Assembly (NCBI GenBank): GCA_009777445.1
Contig: WRLV01000006.1
Span: 1-52,583, forward strand
Reading direction: 5' to 3'
Source: Oscillospiraceae bacterium
GTDB taxonomy: Bacteria > Bacillota > Clostridia > Oscillospirales > Ruminococcaceae
DNA length: 52,583 nt
The notes beneath the pieces are model-generated. The model had not been told where the DNA came from. It was given only the letters and a program-made list of their open reading frames with translations, and searched no databases. The position numbers were made by a program, and so were the translations under genes. This document shows positions 39,758 through 48,552 of this stretch, piece after piece. The stretch's first letter is position 1, and the number at the start of each line of letters is the position of its first letter.

Positions 39758-41050
39758 TGCACCCATCATTTCTACTGTGTCTTTAAGGTCAAAGGCTTCT
39801 CTTGTTCCTTGTTTTAAGAATTTATTTATGCCGTCAATTTTGTCAATCGCATCGTCTAATGCCTCGCTTGTGCCTTTTTTATACGCGCCTATGGTTATAA
39901 GGTCGGCGTTGGTCTCATAAAGTGCCATAATATTTCTCAAACGGTTGGCAATGTCAATGTGTTCTTCTGAACAGATGAGCGGCATAAGACGTGAGACACT
40001 TCCCAACACGTCTATGGCGGGATAATGGTTTTTCGCCGCTAACTTACGTGATAATATTATATGCCCGTCAATAATTCCCCTAACGGTGTCGGCGATTGGC
40101 TCGTTCGTGTCGTCACCTTCGACTAATACCGCATAAATTCCTGTTATGCTGCCCTTTTCAAAGCACCCGGCACGTTCAAGAAGCTTGGGCATAGCCGAAT
40201 AGATTGACGGGGTATAACCCCTTGCGATTGGCGGCTCACCTATCGAGAGTCCCACTTCGCGCTGTGCCATTGCGAAACGAGTAAGATTGTCCATCATTAA
40301 CAATACGTCCATGCCTTGTGACATAAAATACTCGGCGATTGCCGTTGCCGTCTGTGGGCATTTGTTGCGCATCATTGCGGGTTGGTCTGAAGTTGCAACC
40401 ACCACTACAGAACGCGCCATGCCTTCTTCGCCTAAATCGTTTTCTATAAATTCCCGAACTTCACGCCCGCGCTCTCCCACCAATGCTATAACATTGATGT
40501 CGGCTTTAACTTTTTTAGCAATCATTCCCATAAGGGTTGACTTTCCCACCCCTGAACCGGCGAATATACCTATTCTTTGCCCTTTGCCAATCGTCATGAG
40601 TCCGTCAATCGCTTTTACCCCCAACTCAATTGGGGCGGAAATTTTAGGGCGAGTTAACGGGTTTATGGTTATTCCGGTTATCGGTGACTCACCGGTATAT
40701 TCAAGTTCAGGTCCGCCGTCAAGGGAACGTCCGACAGCATCAATAATTCGCCCGACTAAAGCTTGCCCCGTTTTAACCATAAGCTTATCGCCTGTATTGT
40801 CAACAATGCTACCCGGCCCGATTCCTTCTATATCGGTATACGGCATGAGCAACACGTTCTCGGAGTTAAACCCGACCACCTCAGCTAAAGTGAAATTCTT
40901 CATGTCTTTTTCATAAATGCGGCAAACGTCCCCGATATTGCAGTTAGGCCCACTCGCTTCTATAGTCATTCCGATAATTTTCTCAATTTTACCCATGTTT
41001 CGATAACTATCAAAAGTTTTTAAATCTTCAATAAGACCAGTTAAATTCAT
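39737..41050 (-). CDS. fliI: Flagellum-specific ATPase FliI
   Basis: 437 residues, homologue of the F1 beta subunit that energises export. Walker A GIFAGSGVGKSTLM near 164-177, Walker B VLLMMDNLTRFAMAQREVGLSIGEPP, and ERG/REF (GERGREVREFIE) are all present. Start ATG 41050 is just after the fliH stop with GGGGG before it; a TTG at 41068 would overlap fliH and lacks a site. The C-terminus TLTVDR merges into the repeat. Confidence 0.97.
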   Translation of the reverse strand: MNLTGLIEDLKTFDSYRNMGKIEKIIGMTIEASGPNCNIGDVCRIYEKDMKNFTLAEVVGFNSENVLLMPYTDIEGIGPGSIVDNTGDKLMVKTGQALVGRIIDAVGRSLDGGPELEYTGESPITGITINPLTRPKISAPIELGVKAIDGLMTIGKGQRIGIFAGSGVGKSTLMGMIAKKVKADINVIALVGERGREVREFIENDLGEEGMARSVVVVATSDQPAMMRNKCPQTATAIAEYFMSQGMDVLLMMDNLTRFAMAQREVGLSIGEPPIARGYTPSIYSAMPKLLERAGCFEKGSITGIYAVLVEGDDTNEPIADTVRGIIDGHIILSRKLAAKNHYPAIDVLGSVSRLMPLICSEEHIDIANRLRNIMALYETNADLITIGAYKKGTSEALDDAIDKIDGINKFLKQGTREAFDLKDTVEMMGATLTVDR

Positions 41051-41064
41051 CTTTGCCCCCACTA

Positions 41065-42249
41065 TCAATTATCTTTAAATTTTCCTTCAGCGAGGTCTTT
41101 AATCATGTTGAGTTGAGTTCCTGTTCCTGCGTCTGTGATTTCACTGCCGTTATCTAAAATCATGGTGCCACTCGGCGCGTCTTTTGAAATTTCAAACTCT
41201 ATATGTTGTGTGTCTCTGAACACTTTGCGTAGACAATCCATATCTGCTTCTGACATTATGTCAACGTCAAGTTTTGAAAGTGTGATTTTCACGTACTCTG
41301 AGTTGCGAAAACCTTTTGCCGCCGCCTGTAACATCTTTGTGATTACCGCTTTGTCTCTTTGTTTTAGGCTGTCTGCTATGATTTTATTTGAGATTGTGAA
41401 AATTGAGTTGAAAAGCTCTTGCTTATATTCCTTAAGGATTTGGTCTTTGCTGTTGACAACATCTTCAAGCGCGGCGACAAGCTCTTGCATTGTCTCTTTG
41501 CACTTGCGCAGACCTGTTGCATAGCCCTCTTCATAGCCTTTGGCGTTTCCGTCTGCATAGCCGTCTTTGCGGGCAAGCTCTTCGGTGGTTTTATAAACAT
41601 CGGCTTTAATTTGCTCGTATTCTTTGTTGTGTTCTGCATACATTTTTGCTATATCGGTTTTCGCCATAGCGACCATTTTGTCAGCCCAGCCTTTTGCTTC
41701 ATTTTTCGCCTGTATGCCTTCATTTATATATGTCTGTTTTATCATCTCGCCTTCTATTTCAATTTCTTCGCGAGTTTTAGATGTCACTTCGCTTATCATC
41801 TCTATTTCGGGCAGCCCGTCATCAAACTCACCGATTAGTCGCATAGCACCGCCGGGTGAGCTTTTCCCTGCACGCAATGGTGAACGCGAACGCGAACGTT
41901 CGGGTTTAAGCCCCGGCCCCGATTTAAGCATAGTTCTTGTAGGCTCTCTCTCGTTATTATGCACAGCGAAACCGCCAACCGTTCCGATTGGCTTTTTTCG
42001 CTCAATACCGGTCATTCTTTTCGGCCCCATTCTCAACTCTTCGGGATTTAAAGGTTCAAACCCACCACCCCTCAACCGGCGAGCCGCCGGTGGCAAATCC
42101 AAATCCCCAACTTCCATCTCTGTTTGTGAGTTCAGCCGGCGAGCCGCCGGTGGCAAATCCAAATCCCCAACTTCCATGTCTGTTTGTGAATTTATATGCT
42201 CTGCTGTCGTTGAAAAATCCAAAGCTTCAAATTCCATCTCTGCTCCCAT
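41065..42249 (-). CDS. fliH: Flagellar export regulator FliH, with extended N-terminus
   Basis: 394 residues, much longer than usual FliH (about 220-270). The C-terminal part is typical: Ala/Lys/Glu-rich coiled coil with GYADGNAKGYEEGYATGL and the globular end (FNSIFTISNKIIADSLKQRDKAVITKML). The first 140 residues are unusual, with a 20-residue unit (MEVGDLDLPPAARRLNSQTE) repeated in tandem, coded by a 60-bp DNA repeat carrying the G+C-rich palindrome. Start ATG 42249 behind AGGAGG. FliH binds and restrains FliI. Confidence 0.9.
   Translation of the reverse strand: MGAEMEFEALDFSTTAEHINSQTDMEVGDLDLPPAARRLNSQTEMEVGDLDLPPAARRLRGGGFEPLNPEELRMGPKRMTGIERKKPIGTVGGFAVHNNEREPTRTMLKSGPGLKPERSRSRSPLRAGKSSPGGAMRLIGEFDDGLPEIEMISEVTSKTREEIEIEGEMIKQTYINEGIQAKNEAKGWADKMVAMAKTDIAKMYAEHNKEYEQIKADVYKTTEELARKDGYADGNAKGYEEGYATGLRKCKETMQELVAALEDVVNSKDQILKEYKQELFNSIFTISNKIIADSLKQRDKAVITKMLQAAAKGFRNSEYVKITLSKLDVDIMSEADMDCLRKVFRDTQHIEFEISKDAPSGTMILDNGSEITDAGTGTQLNMIKDLAEGKFKDN
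42074..42193 (-). repeat. 60-bp tandem repeat with palindromic element in fliH
   Basis: Two nearly identical 60-bp units; each contains CCGGCGAGCCGCCGGTGGCA (from 42076 and 42136). Translated in a different frame from the copies in fliK and the ATPase (PPAARRL). Confidence 0.85.
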
Positions 42250-42278
42250 AAGCGGCACCTCCTTTTATATAACATTCG

Positions 42279-43283
42279 TCATGCTATAATCTCGTCCATT
42301 CCACCTTTAGAAATTGTCAATGCGCCTTCTTCTTCGAGTTTTCGTATAATTGCAACTATTCTTTGTTGTGCATCTTCAACGTCACGCATACGAACATTGT
42401 GCAGGTATTCGACGTCGGTTTGAGTGCTTTCTCTTTGACGAGATGACATGTTGGCATAAATCGCGCCGGCAACCTCGCTGGTGCTTCCTTTGATAGCGAT
42501 TGCCAAATCTTTGGGGTCGATTTCTTTAAGAAACGCTTGAATAGACATAGAGTCAAGCGATGTAATGTCTTCAAACACAAACATTCTTTGACGGATTTCA
42601 TCGGCAAGTTTGGGGTCACGCAATGCAAGTTCGTCAAATATTGACTTTTCTGTGGCACGGTCAACCGAGTTCAAAACATCGGCTATATAATTCACACCGC
42701 CCACTTCCATTCCGTCCATTGTGATGAGGTTTGCGAATTTTCTTTCAAGGGTCTGTTCAATTGATTTAACCACATCGGGCGATGCCGCATCCATTTTGGC
42801 GATTCTCTCAACCACTTCTATGCGTGTTTCTTTAGGCAACTCGCCCAATATCGCGCTCGCCTGGTCGCTTCGCGCATATGAGAGTATGAGCGCGATTGTT
42901 TGTGGGTGTTCGTTTTGAACAATCGCCAACAGGTTTTTATAGTCAGCTCTGCGAACAAATGCAAAGGCTTTGGTTTTGAGTTGTTTGGATATCTTCTCAA
43001 ACATTGCCGCCGCTTGTTGTGAGCCGAACGCTTTCTCAAGCACTTCGCGCGCGTATTCTACCCCACCCTCTGAAATAACCTTTTGGGTAAGACACATCTC
43101 ATAAAAATCGTTAAGAACTTCCTCAACAATATTCATGGGCCAATATTCCATCTTAGCAACTTCAAGGGTCAACTTTTCAATCTCTTCATCAGAAAAATGT
43201 TTAAACACAAGTGACGCATTTTCCGAGCCAATTGAAGAAATAACCACCGCCGCCTTTTGCAAACTATTTATTTCACCCGCCAT
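42279..43283 (-). CDS. fliG: Flagellar motor switch protein FliG
   Basis: 334 residues. Three-domain switch protein linking the MS ring to the stator. Seen: LQKAAVVISSIGSENASLVFKHFSDEEIEKL at the N-terminus, HPQTIALILSYARSDQASAILGELP (EHPQ motif of the middle domain), and the C-terminal charged torque helix (LALRDPKLADEIRQRMFVFEDI). Length normal. Good GGAAGGTGA site. Confidence 0.97.
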   Translation of the reverse strand: MAGEINSLQKAAVVISSIGSENASLVFKHFSDEEIEKLTLEVAKMEYWPMNIVEEVLNDFYEMCLTQKVISEGGVEYAREVLEKAFGSQQAAAMFEKISKQLKTKAFAFVRRADYKNLLAIVQNEHPQTIALILSYARSDQASAILGELPKETRIEVVERIAKMDAASPDVVKSIEQTLERKFANLITMDGMEVGGVNYIADVLNSVDRATEKSIFDELALRDPKLADEIRQRMFVFEDITSLDSMSIQAFLKEIDPKDLAIAIKGSTSEVAGAIYANMSSRQRESTQTDVEYLHNVRMRDVEDAQQRIVAIIRKLEEEGALTISKGGMDEIIA

Positions 43284-43304
43284 GTTAAATCACCTTCCTA
43301 TCGA

Positions 43305-44939
43305 TTAAGTTGCCATCCATTGACGTATAAGCTGTGCTACTATGTCGGGGTTTTGTGCTGAGAAGTCGCGTATTTCACGTTTGAGGACTATGTCTTTAGT
43401 GTCTACCGCGCCTTCTTCGGGTAACAAGCTTGTGATGTTAAATGTCTCGAACGGCTCACCCGTATCGGGGTTTATTCCAACGGGAACCATGCCTTCTGCT
43501 GAGCCCATTCCCGATGGAATGCCTGCCAATCCCGCGCGCACTTGCCTGCGTTTCTTTGAACCGCTGGTCATTATAGCCAAGAGGAAAAGTATTATAAGTA
43601 TAACGCCCAACGCAATTATTATAAATATAAGTGTGTTTCTGACGGGGCCTGGTTCGGGGCCTTCAAACGGTTCGGGGCCGGGGAGAACGCGGTTTCCTGC
43701 CCAAACTGTGACAAATTCGGGGTCTGTGCCTATTGCGTTTGCCACCATGTTTTCAAGTGCCGTTTGTTCGGGTAATGCAAGCGGCATAGAGTCGATTGTC
43801 ACTGATGCCGATATTCTGTCGACTGTATAGTCACTCGATTGATATTGACGAATAACCTCATTAACTTTATAGTCCGCTTGTCTCAAACTTTGATAGTATA
43901 TATCGCTGTCACCCTCAGCAACCATTGTCGGATAATCGGGGGCAATGTCAGCTTCGATTGGGGCACCCACCATTCCGCCTTCGGGGGTGAAACCGCCCCA
44001 TGCTCTTTGGTCAACTGTTGCCGAAAGCATTCCGCCGGCTGTTCCCGCTTCTTCGATTGAAGGGGTATATGTTCTGCTCTCCTCGGTTATGTTGCCGTAA
44101 TCAAGTGTGGCGGTCACGTTCACTGCAAATTCACGGTAGAACGGGGTTAACAGCTCTTTTAAGCCATCTTGAAGGCTTTCTTCAAGCGCGCTTTGAAATT
44201 CCTGCCTTATCCGAAATTTCTCTTGTGTCACTAAAAGTTGTTCAGAAGCGGATGGCGTGTCGGACATTAAGAGTATGCCGTTGCCATCGGTTAGTGATAT
44301 GTTCTCCATTTGAAGACCGGGGACACTGGTCATAACCAAGTTATAAATCCCGTTTACCTGTCTTTCGTTGAGATAACGTTCGCGCCTTAAAGTCACCATA
44401 ACCGCCGCTTTAACCTCATAATTTTCATTTGCCCTTATGACATAAGGGTCTCTTTCGGTCATGGAGATTATTACGCTTGAACGTTCAACCTCGGGTATGG
44501 TGTTGAGAGTCGCCATAATCAACTCTTGAAGTTGGTGTTGTTCTTTAACCGCCTTTTCTTTATCGGTTGAGAACATGCCTATGCTGTTATCCCAAATATC
44601 ATAGTTAAATGTGCTTTTGGGATAGCCTTGTATAGACAACTGCATACGTATATTGTCCTCGACATTTTGGGGGACCAAAACATCAGAGCCACTTATCCGC
44701 ACATCGGTAAAGCCCAACGCATTTATTGCCGAAACGACTTCAGTAACCTCACTTGTTGACATATTGCCATATAACGTGACGTAGTCATTTCGATTAAAAA
44801 CAATCGCAAGCAAAAGCCATGACACCAACACCGCGCAAAGCACGGCGACAGTGACAATGCGAACTGTTTTAGACAGCGATTGCCATTTTTCTTTAGTAGA
44901 AACCCAAAATTTTAATAAAGTTTCTTTAGTCTTATCCAT
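43305..44939 (-). CDS. fliF: Flagellar MS-ring protein FliF
   Basis: 544 residues. Two membrane helices (TVAVLCAVLVSWLLLAIVF near 28-46 and TLIFIIIALGVILIILFLLA near 440) flank the periplasmic ring-building domains (VTLYGNMSTSEVTEVV; ARVMVTL-like AAVMVTLRRERYLNERQVNGIYNLV). The C-terminal tail binds FliG. The base on which rod and export gate are built. Confidence 0.97.
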   Translation of the reverse strand: MDKTKETLLKFWVSTKEKWQSLSKTVRIVTVAVLCAVLVSWLLLAIVFNRNDYVTLYGNMSTSEVTEVVSAINALGFTDVRISGSDVLVPQNVEDNIRMQLSIQGYPKSTFNYDIWDNSIGMFSTDKEKAVKEQHQLQELIMATLNTIPEVERSSVIISMTERDPYVIRANENYEVKAAVMVTLRRERYLNERQVNGIYNLVMTSVPGLQMENISLTDGNGILLMSDTPSASEQLLVTQEKFRIRQEFQSALEESLQDGLKELLTPFYREFAVNVTATLDYGNITEESRTYTPSIEEAGTAGGMLSATVDQRAWGGFTPEGGMVGAPIEADIAPDYPTMVAEGDSDIYYQSLRQADYKVNEVIRQYQSSDYTVDRISASVTIDSMPLALPEQTALENMVANAIGTDPEFVTVWAGNRVLPGPEPFEGPEPGPVRNTLIFIIIALGVILIILFLLAIMTSGSKKRRQVRAGLAGIPSGMGSAEGMVPVGINPDTGEPFETFNITSLLPEEGAVDTKDIVLKREIRDFSAQNPDIVAQLIRQWMAT

Positions 44940-44969
44940 AACTATAAACCACCTAAACTATGTAATTAA

Positions 44970-45296
44970 CTATATAGACATTTTGATTATTTCGTTGTAT
45001 GAGTCTACTACGGTGTTTTTGACGGTTACTAAGAGGTCGGTTGCTATTTCGGCTTTTGCTATGTTTGATTGAATTCCTTCGATGTCGTCTGTGTTTCCGA
45101 GCATTAGGTCGAGCATGTCGGTTGTTTTTTGCTCTTGTGTTTGAGCTGCGCCGACGACAATCCCCCTAAAAACGTCAAGGAATCCAGGGTTTTCTAACAC
45201 CGTCATTTCTTCTAAATCGAGTGCTTTAGATGCTCTTTGTTGCTCAATTGTTTGAATTGGGGGTATACTATTATAAATAGGCGTTAATACGTTCAT
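44970..45296 (-). CDS. fliE: Flagellar hook-basal body protein FliE
   Basis: 108 residues with the typical C-terminus LDLMLGNTDDIEGIQSNIAKAEIATDLLVTVKNTVVDSYNEIIKMSI. FliE joins the MS ring and the rod. AAGGAG site before ATG. Position flgB-flgC-fliE-fliF is canonical. Confidence 0.95.
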   Translation of the reverse strand: MNVLTPIYNSIPPIQTIEQQRASKALDLEEMTVLENPGFLDVFRGIVVGAAQTQEQKTTDMLDLMLGNTDDIEGIQSNIAKAEIATDLLVTVKNTVVDSYNEIIKMSI

Positions 45297-45310
45297 GTCT
45301 TGTCACTCCT

Positions 45311-45808
45311 TTACTTTCCTATAGTCAATGCTTTCTTTGACATGGTGAGCATTGCTTCATATACGGCGAAATTCGCTTCGTGGGAACGGGTTGCTGCTAA
45401 GGCATCAATTTGTTCTTCTGCTATATCGACATTTGGCAGATAGTAATAACCTTCTTCATCAGCATCGGGGTGTGTAGGGTCGAACACGGGGACAAACGGG
45501 GTTTCGTCTTCAACAATTTCGATTACCCTGACCCCTGCTGTTTGACGTGAACGCCGTTGTTCAAGTGTCATCTCGAACACCTTCATAAAATCGGGCGAGC
45601 CTATAATTTTTCCACGTGAGAAGTTTTTAATATTTATATTCTTATAGGGCAAGTCCTCTGCAAAAACCGTAATTTGACGGCGATAAGGCTCACCGTTTTC
45701 GGTTCTTGTAATAGTGGCTTTGGCTATATTTTCGCCGATAATTTCAGAGCGAAGCCGTTGCGCCATCATGCCGGAGAGTGAAATGTCAAGCCTTGATAAA
45801 AAAGCCAT
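45311..45808 (-). CDS. flgC: Flagellar proximal rod protein FlgC
   Basis: 165 residues. Starts LDISLSGMMAQRLRSEIIGENIAKATITRTENGEPYRRQ, ends with YYLPNVDIAEEQIDALAATRSHEANFAVYEAMLTMSKKALTIGK, the conserved rod-protein helices. The usual NIANANTT-type motif here reads ENIAKATIT. Exported axial protein. Confidence 0.95.
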   Translation of the reverse strand: MAFLSRLDISLSGMMAQRLRSEIIGENIAKATITRTENGEPYRRQITVFAEDLPYKNINIKNFSRGKIIGSPDFMKVFEMTLEQRRSRQTAGVRVIEIVEDETPFVPVFDPTHPDADEEGYYYLPNVDIAEEQIDALAATRSHEANFAVYEAMLTMSKKALTIGK

Positions 45809-45862
45809 AATTCAGCCAACCTTTCTTCTTTATAATAATTACAAAACAAACATATTTTCATT

Positions 45863-45887
45863 CTGCCACCGGCGGCTCGCCGGCTAA
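45863..45887 (-). repeat. G+C-rich palindromic element at the flgB stop codon
   Basis: Minus strand TTAGCCGGCGAGCCGCCGG then TGGCAGA; the TAG is the flgB stop. Clearest copy of the consensus. Confidence 0.8.
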
Positions 45888-46258
45888 TTCTTTCTTAGTG
45901 CTGACCTTAGCAGGTTGAATTCGGAGTCGATTTGGTTTTTGAGTATTTCCCAGTGCAGTGTGTTTTTGATAAGAAGTGCTTGTTGGGTGTCGTTGTCAAC
46001 GTTGTTTCCGCTTGGTTTTCCTTTTGTTTTGGTGTCAACGTGAACCGCTGTCCCCATATGTAGGTCGAGTTTATATTTCGCGCCCTCGCGAAGCCTTTGC
46101 TTTTCTCTGAGAATTCCCTCAAAATAAAGATATTTGGTTTTATACCCCGGTGTATCCTGGTTGGCTATATTGTGGCTGATGATTCGATTTTGTTCAGTCA
46201 TTATTTTAAGCCCTTGTTCAACCACGCGAAAGGCGTTAGTATTGAATAACCCTGCCAT
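45884..46258 (-). CDS. flgB: Flagellar proximal rod protein FlgB
   Basis: 124 residues. First gene of the flagellar operon. Conserved EQNRIISHNIANQDTPGYK at 18-36 and the C-terminal NNVDNDTQQALLIKNTLHWEILKNQI. GGGAGGGG ribosome site before ATG. The stop codon lies in a palindromic element. Confidence 0.96.
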   Translation of the reverse strand: MAGLFNTNAFRVVEQGLKIMTEQNRIISHNIANQDTPGYKTKYLYFEGILREKQRLREGAKYKLDLHMGTAVHVDTKTKGKPSGNNVDNDTQQALLIKNTLHWEILKNQIDSEFNLLRSALRKN

Positions 46259-46299
46259 ATTTTACCCCTCCCTTTCTCAGTGCATACTATATATTCTAC

Positions 46300-46328
46300 A
46301 TTATAACATAAATGATTTCAAATTACAA
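46300..46328 (-). promoter_or_regulatory. Sigma-A promoter of the flagellar operon
   Basis: Minus strand TTGTAA (46323-46328), 17-nt spacer, TATAAT (46300-46305), 42 nt before the flgB ATG. A housekeeping rather than sigma-28 type promoter, as for early flagellar genes of Firmicutes. Confidence 0.75.
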
Positions 46329-46341
46329 CATTTTTTTTAAA

Positions 46342-46373
46342 TTTTCAACAACTTTTCCACATTTTTTTCAACA
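46342..46373. promoter_or_regulatory. Three DnaA-box-like 9-mers just upstream of the flagellar promoter
   Basis: TTTTCAACA (46342-46350), TTTTCCACA (46353-46361), TTTTCAACA (46365-46373), spaced 11-12 bp, about one helical turn, starting 14 bp upstream of the -35 box. Confidence 0.5.
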
Positions 46374-46399
46374 GGATTTCCTCTATTGATAAAAAATCC

Positions 46400-47110
46400 C
46401 TATTCCAAGCCCTTTTTGAACTTTTTGACCGCTTTTTTATACCTAACAAAATCCATTTCACGATGTTCATATGGGGCGGGCGGGGGAATTTTGTCAAATA
46501 CTGCTTTCGCTTTGAGCAGTTCGTCATATATTTTTATTGTGGGGAAGAGGCTCTGCTCAATCGAAAAATTGTCGCTAAGTTCAAACCCCGTGTCATTATA
46601 CCAGTTGTTATTAAATTTAACCTTGCCATCATGAAACGAATATTCTTGCCTATGAACATTATCGTGATAAATTCTTACCGGTGTCGTTGAGTCGCCGCTG
46701 ATAATCAAATCCCCACTTTTAGAAACAAGCGTGATGGCTTGTACTCCCGAAAACGAGATGACAGCCAAGCGGCGATTGATGTAACGTCTTCCGAAATGAG
46801 TTAATTCGCCGGTATAGCGGCTTATAACAAATTCTTTGAGCCCTATTTCAACGAAACTGTATTGTTTGTGTCGCTTTATTCTCTTGCCTGTCATATAAAG
46901 GGTGACGGCGCAGATTAAAAGTGTCGCCGACAGCCCGAAGCACACCGCGCCAATATAGAAGCCGAAATAGCCGTTATAAAGAAACGCCCTCAAATTCGTC
47001 AGCAAGAGCAAAGCCCCTACAACCCCACCGACAAAAACAGGAAACACAGTGCTGAGTATTATATACTTTCTAATCTTTTCAAACCTTTTAACTGAGCAAC
47101 AAAACTTCAT
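46400..47110 (-). CDS. Membrane protein of unknown function
   Basis: 236 residues: two membrane helices near the N-terminus (IILSTVFPVFVGGVVGALLLL and GFYIGAVCFGLSATLLICAV), then a soluble beta-rich domain (QYSFVEIGLKEFVISRYTGELTH, VISFSGVQAITLV) like a PH/bPH-type fold, and a Lys-rich tail. Not a recognised family. Start ATG 47110 with AAAGGG 10 nt before. It lies between a divergent pgsA and the flagellar promoter; a -10 box (TATAAT, 47141-47146) precedes it. Confidence 0.7.
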   Translation of the reverse strand: MKFCCSVKRFEKIRKYIILSTVFPVFVGGVVGALLLLTNLRAFLYNGYFGFYIGAVCFGLSATLLICAVTLYMTGKRIKRHKQYSFVEIGLKEFVISRYTGELTHFGRRYINRRLAVISFSGVQAITLVSKSGDLIISGDSTTPVRIYHDNVHRQEYSFHDGKVKFNNNWYNDTGFELSDNFSIEQSLFPTIKIYDELLKAKAVFDKIPPPAPYEHREMDFVRYKKAVKKFKKGLE

Positions 47111-47289
47111 CCTAACCGCGCCCTTTCTCAAGTTCCTCTAATTATACACTATTTTCGAGATTTTGTACAGTTCTTTTCAGAGGAAAGTGATGTCAGAACA
47201 GTTTAGATTTGACAACTTCTTAAAATATATGTGCTTTTTGGGTTAAAAATAATAAAAATAACGCACTCTGCTATTTTTTTAATCCGCGC

Positions 47290-47318
47290 TTGCATTTTTT
47301 GTTGTTTTATGGTATCAT
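47290..47318 (+). promoter_or_regulatory. Promoter of pgsA
   Basis: TTGCAT (47290-47295), 17-nt spacer, TATCAT (47313-47318). Confidence 0.6.
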
Positions 47319-47358
47319 AAATATTAATTGTAAAATTAAAGAAGGGGCAGAACTTATA

Positions 47359-47910
47359 ATGAAACAAATCCCGAATGTTATATCTGTTTTAAGGGTCTTG
47401 TTGGTTCCTGTTTTTGTATACTATATAATAATGGGCGAAACCGTGACGGCGGGGGTTGTGCTTGGGATTTCCGGCATTACCGATGTGCTTGACGGTTGGC
47501 TTGCCCGTCAGTTTAACTGGGTAACAACCGTGGGGAAAATTCTTGACCCGTTGGCAGATAAGCTCACACACATTACGGTGAGCATTGTTTTTATAATAAA
47601 GTTCAATACGTTTTGGCCGATTTTTGCCGTGTTTCTCTTAAAAGAGTCGTTGATGATTATTCTTGTCGGCAGAATGGTAAAGAAAGGTGTAAAATTTAAA
47701 GGCTCAAAATGGTTCGGAAAGGTGGCAACCGTTGTCTTCTTTCTCACCATGGTGGGGGTCTTGTTCTTGCCCGACGTTTTGGGGATTTCCATTCCCGACA
47801 GTGCCCTTTTGGGGCTGTTCTCGCTAAATCTCGTGCTTGCTGTAATAAGTGCTTTGATGTATATTCCGGATTATAGGGAGTACAAGAAGCAGTCTACAGT
47901 TGACAGTTGA
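47359..47910 (+). CDS. pgsA: CDP-diacylglycerol--glycerol-3-phosphate 3-phosphatidyltransferase
   Basis: 183-residue membrane enzyme of the CDP-alcohol phosphatidyltransferase family, making phosphatidylglycerol phosphate. The signature D-x2-DG-x2-AR-x8-G-x3-D-x3-D is complete (DVLDGWLARQFN ... GKILDPLADK). N-terminal PNVISVLRVLLVPVF is typical of PgsA. Start ATG 47359 with GAAGGGG before it. The C-terminus STVDS and stop come from the repeat that follows. Confidence 0.92.
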   Translation: MKQIPNVISVLRVLLVPVFVYYIIMGETVTAGVVLGISGITDVLDGWLARQFNWVTTVGKILDPLADKLTHITVSIVFIIKFNTFWPIFAVFLLKESLMIILVGRMVKKGVKFKGSKWFGKVATVVFFLTMVGVLFLPDVLGISIPDSALLGLFSLNLVLAVISALMYIPDYREYKKQSTVDS

Positions 47911-47925
47911 GAGTTGAGAGTTATT
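47888..47925 (+). repeat. Heptamer repeat at the pgsA stop codon
   Basis: CAGTCTACAGTTGACAGTTGAGAGTTGAGAG, split into heptamers; encodes the TVDS end of pgsA. No hairpin follows. Confidence 0.75.
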
Positions 47926-47964
47926 GAAAATGAAAAATACTAATAGATAGAGAGAGTTAAAACT

Positions 47965-48552
47965 TTGACCAAAATTAAAATTTGCGGATTGACTCGCGTT
48001 GAAGATATAGAAGCCGTAAATATCGAAAAGCCTGATTACATCGGCTTTGTCTTTGCCGAAAGCGTTAGAAAAATTACCCCCGACAAGGCTTTGAAATTGC
48101 GGCGGCTGTTAAACCCTGATATTGTTCCTGTGGGGGTGTTCGTTAACGAAATGATTGAGACAATCCTGTCAATACTAAAAGCGGGGGCGATTGATGTCGT
48201 TCAGCTTCACGGCGCGGAAAATGATGACTATATCTTAAAACTGAAAAGTTTGAGCAATAAGCCGATTATTAAAGCATATGGGAATGTCAATTCTCCGGCT
48301 GATTATCTTTTGTTTGACAGTATAACCCCCGGCTCGGGGCAAACGTTTGACTGGAATTCAATCGAACAAACGGGCAGAGAGTTCTTTTTGGCGGGCGGTC
48401 TGAATCCCGAAAACGTGGCTGAAGCAATCGCTAAAACTTCCCCCTTTGCGGTTGATGTCAGTAGTGGCGTTGAAACAAACGGACTCAAAAATCCAACCAA
48501 AATAAAAAAATTTATAAAGAACGCGAAAGGAATAGATAAACATGCACAATAA
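47965..48552 (+). CDS. trpF: Phosphoribosylanthranilate isomerase
   Basis: 195-residue TIM-barrel enzyme of tryptophan synthesis. Catalytic Cys in KICGLTR near the N-terminus, general-acid Asp in the LLFDS strand, phosphate-binding [10 protein letters not shown] and [10 protein letters not shown] start. It overlaps trpB by 11 nt. No leader peptide, T-box or anti-TRAP type sequence is visible before it, only the repeat. Confidence 0.96.
   Translation: MTKIKICGLTRVEDIEAVNIEKPDYIGFVFAESVRKITPDKALKLRRLLNPDIVPVGVFVNEMIETILSILKAGAIDVVQLHGAENDDYILKLKSLSNKPIIKAYGNVNSPADYLLFDSITPGSGQTFDWNSIEQTGREFFLAGGLNPENVAEAIAKTSPFAVDVSSGVETNGLKNPTKIKKFIKNAKGIDKHAQ

Noticed and set aside
47911-47964. trp leader or T-box
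   Set aside because: Only heptamer repeat and a ribosome site fit in the 54-bp gap; no specifier or antiterminator motif.
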